DNA of 20,783 bases, from assembly GCA_011763485.2 (NCBI GenBank), contig JAANSK020277380.1:1-20783 (forward strand). Reading direction: 5' to 3'. The notes under the pieces were generated by a model. It did not search any database, was not told where the DNA came from, and was given only the letters and a program-made list of their open reading frames with translations. Both the position numbers and the translations under genes were made by a program. Positions 19,403 to 20,783 of the stretch are shown piece after piece (position 1 is the stretch's first letter; each line of letters opens with the position of its first letter). The stretch comes from Isoetes engelmannii (Eukaryota; Streptophyta; Lycopodiopsida; Isoetales; Isoetaceae).

Positions 19403-20569
19403 CTAATCCAAGTTCTGGACGTGATGCTCATGATTAATGTCGATCCAGGGGTTCTCAGGAAGCAACGTCTTCAAATCCTCTGAATGGTGCTCATCTACAT
19501 ACTTGAGAACCTCCTCCACACGAGTTGTTCGATGTCCCGGGGCTTTCCCCTTAATCGAATCACAGAAACCGAATCTGGTAACACGGGAAATCGTGTCCCT
19601 ACCCCTCCACGCAGTGCGCACAGGATTAGGGGCAGCAACCCTGGCATCGTGGGATGCATCCGCAGCCACTCCATCCACACCTTGCGTAAACTGACTATGC
19701 TGCCCACCCAAAGTCTGCAACCTCTCCACAGGATGTACAACATGCCGTTCGGCCAGCCCCTGAGAAGAGGGCGTAACCGGTCTTACAACACCCCCCTTAA
19801 GTGAACCAGAGGCTGTTTCTAGAGGTGGCATGCTAGATGGGATTATCAAGGGTGTTTCAAGCACACCATCACCAGCTGGAGTGGATTCCAATTGGGAAGA
19901 AGAGCGTGAGACATACCGATCAAGAGAAGGAGTACCCAAGAGACCTCGCATCTCCTTTAACAAAGCTGCCTTTTCACCATCAGATGCAGCACCATCCTTT
20001 GGGTTTGCAGCCCGCGTTCCCATACCCTGGGAGGAATCATCATCCCCCAAGCCTTGATCCATAGCCTGCGGCCAGACACCACCATATCCCGAGCTGCCCA
20101 ATCCGGAGTTGGTGCAGATTTGTCCACCACGGTCCTCCCATACAACTCGCCTTGCTCTGCCATTATTGCATCCAAAGGAAATCGATCTGTGCCCTCCTCC
20201 ACCGCAGTTCCCCCTTTGGTTGAAACCTTCACCCTTCGATCTATGCATCTCTGCACAGTCCGACCTGCGTCACCTCCTGCAACAGCAGACCCCTGCTGCG
20301 ATCCCAAATACTGCCTCTGTGCATCCCGTTGCTCGTCCATAAACAAACCAGCAGAATTCCGATCTGCACCCCCATCAGACCATCCTTTATCCGAGGAGTT
20401 TTCTGTCTTGCAAGGTCGCGAGGCTTCAATCCCAGCCCATGCGACCCTGCTACTTCCTCTGAGGCGGCCCGAACTGGAGCCATCAGTGCTCAGGTCGATT
20501 CAACAGAGGGGAACGACTGCACCAACGTCGGCTTCCTTCTCTTGTGCAGTACTGGGTTTCTTTACAGGC
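19403..20569 (-). pseudogene. Decayed Gly/Ser-rich reading frame, possibly retroelement-derived
   Basis: A 281-codon frame is open at 20248-19403 on the minus strand. Upstream another phase is open from about 20569, broken by TGA at 20502-20500, down to about 20070. Switching phase near 20070 joins two coding-like parts: FMDEQRDAQRQYLGSQQG and FPLDAIMAEQGELYG, then DGEKAALLKEMRGLLG. The end has RVEEVLKYVDEHHSEDLKTL and stops at 19403. Codons are of RNY type (purine first), which supports the minus strand over the opposing plus-strand frames. No domain was recognised. The higher GC content and the nearby DUF4283-like frame suggest a gag-like or host-derived part of a retroelement. This is an inference. 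Confidence 0.45.
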
Positions 20570-20783
20570 TATATTTTGGATACTTGGAGGTTTGACGCGT
20601 GGCTTGCGGGTCATTTGAAGCGTCTTGGCTTACCTCGGTACCAATCTCTGAAGTTCTTGCCCAATAATTTCTTTCTGATCATGTTTGAAGCGGAGTCCTC
20701 TGTACGTCAACTGGTGAGTCGGGGGGTTGACACTTTAGGGGATGCTTACGTCTTGTATCAGTACTATACTCCGGGTATGTCCA
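20570..20783 (+). CDS. DUF4283-like retroelement gag-type fragment, runs off the window
   Basis: A plus-strand frame is open to the window end, from about 20570 and formally from 19961 without a stop. The recognisable part begins ILDTWRFDAWLAGHLKRLGL and continues FLPNNFFLIMFEAE, then GVDTLGDAYVLYQYYTPGM. This pattern (W-x-L, F-x-L-x-F, then a glycine and an aromatic strand) matches DUF4283, a domain usual in gag-like or LINE ORF1 proteins of plants. A TTTCTTTACAG just before 20570 could be a splice acceptor or only the junction with the opposing element. An ATG at 20243 is in frame, but the residues between are Pro/Cys/Arg-rich and lie antisense to another coding-like frame, so I start at 20570. 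Confidence 0.6.

Noticed and set aside
20109-20595. Plus-strand frames of 77 and 88 codons
   Set aside because: They are antisense to the minus-strand frame with purine-first codons, and are out of phase with the DUF4283-like frame.

Overview
This window is land-plant nuclear DNA. It carries intron-split genes of plant type, plant-style non-LTR retrotransposon debris, several fold-back (MITE-like) elements and long AT-rich stretches without genes. The species cannot be fixed from the sequence. The compact introns, the LINE family and the DUF4283-type fragment would fit a seed-free plant such as a fern, but that is an inference of low confidence.

Two genes look intact. (1) Plus strand, 1393-2762: a six-exon GDSL/SGNH esterase of the isoamyl-acetate-hydrolase (IAH1/CPRD49) type, 240 residues, all catalytic blocks present. 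(2) Minus strand, 13222-11500: a four-exon gene of a conserved plant family that begins MPRPGPRPYECVRRAWHSD, 472 residues, sometimes labelled a histone-acetyltransferase-like protein without clear proof; it has an LxLxL (EAR-like) motif near the C-terminus.

The rest is mobile or decayed material. 4285-6071 is a broken multi-exon gene whose reading frames carry the hallmarks of a Crypton-type tyrosine recombinase (DUF3504 family, as in animal KCTD1/QRICH1/ZMYM relatives). It has frameshifts, in-frame stops, a lost splice donor and at least four internal short duplications; one 11-bp duplication alone explains a frameshift. 6480-8925 (plus) and 18095-16581 (minus) are two decayed copies of one LINE family. 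Each has lost a different aspartate of the reverse-transcriptase YADD box, and each ends in a different short simple repeat. 19403-20569 (minus) is a decayed glycine/serine-rich reading frame that meets, head to head, a plus-strand DUF4283-like retroelement frame (about 20570 onward) running off the window.

Fold-back elements lie at 811-1253 (arms of about 190 nt), 15557-15674 and 15679-15802 (two adjacent, related elements) and 18691-19006, with smaller hairpins at 200-308 (44-nt arms, miRNA-precursor-like in shape) and 3531-3596. The stretches 2763-3315, 6072-6480, 8926-11499, 14599-15382, 15803-16580, 18096-18690 and 19007-19402 hold no gene I can support. No tRNA, rRNA or CRISPR was seen.
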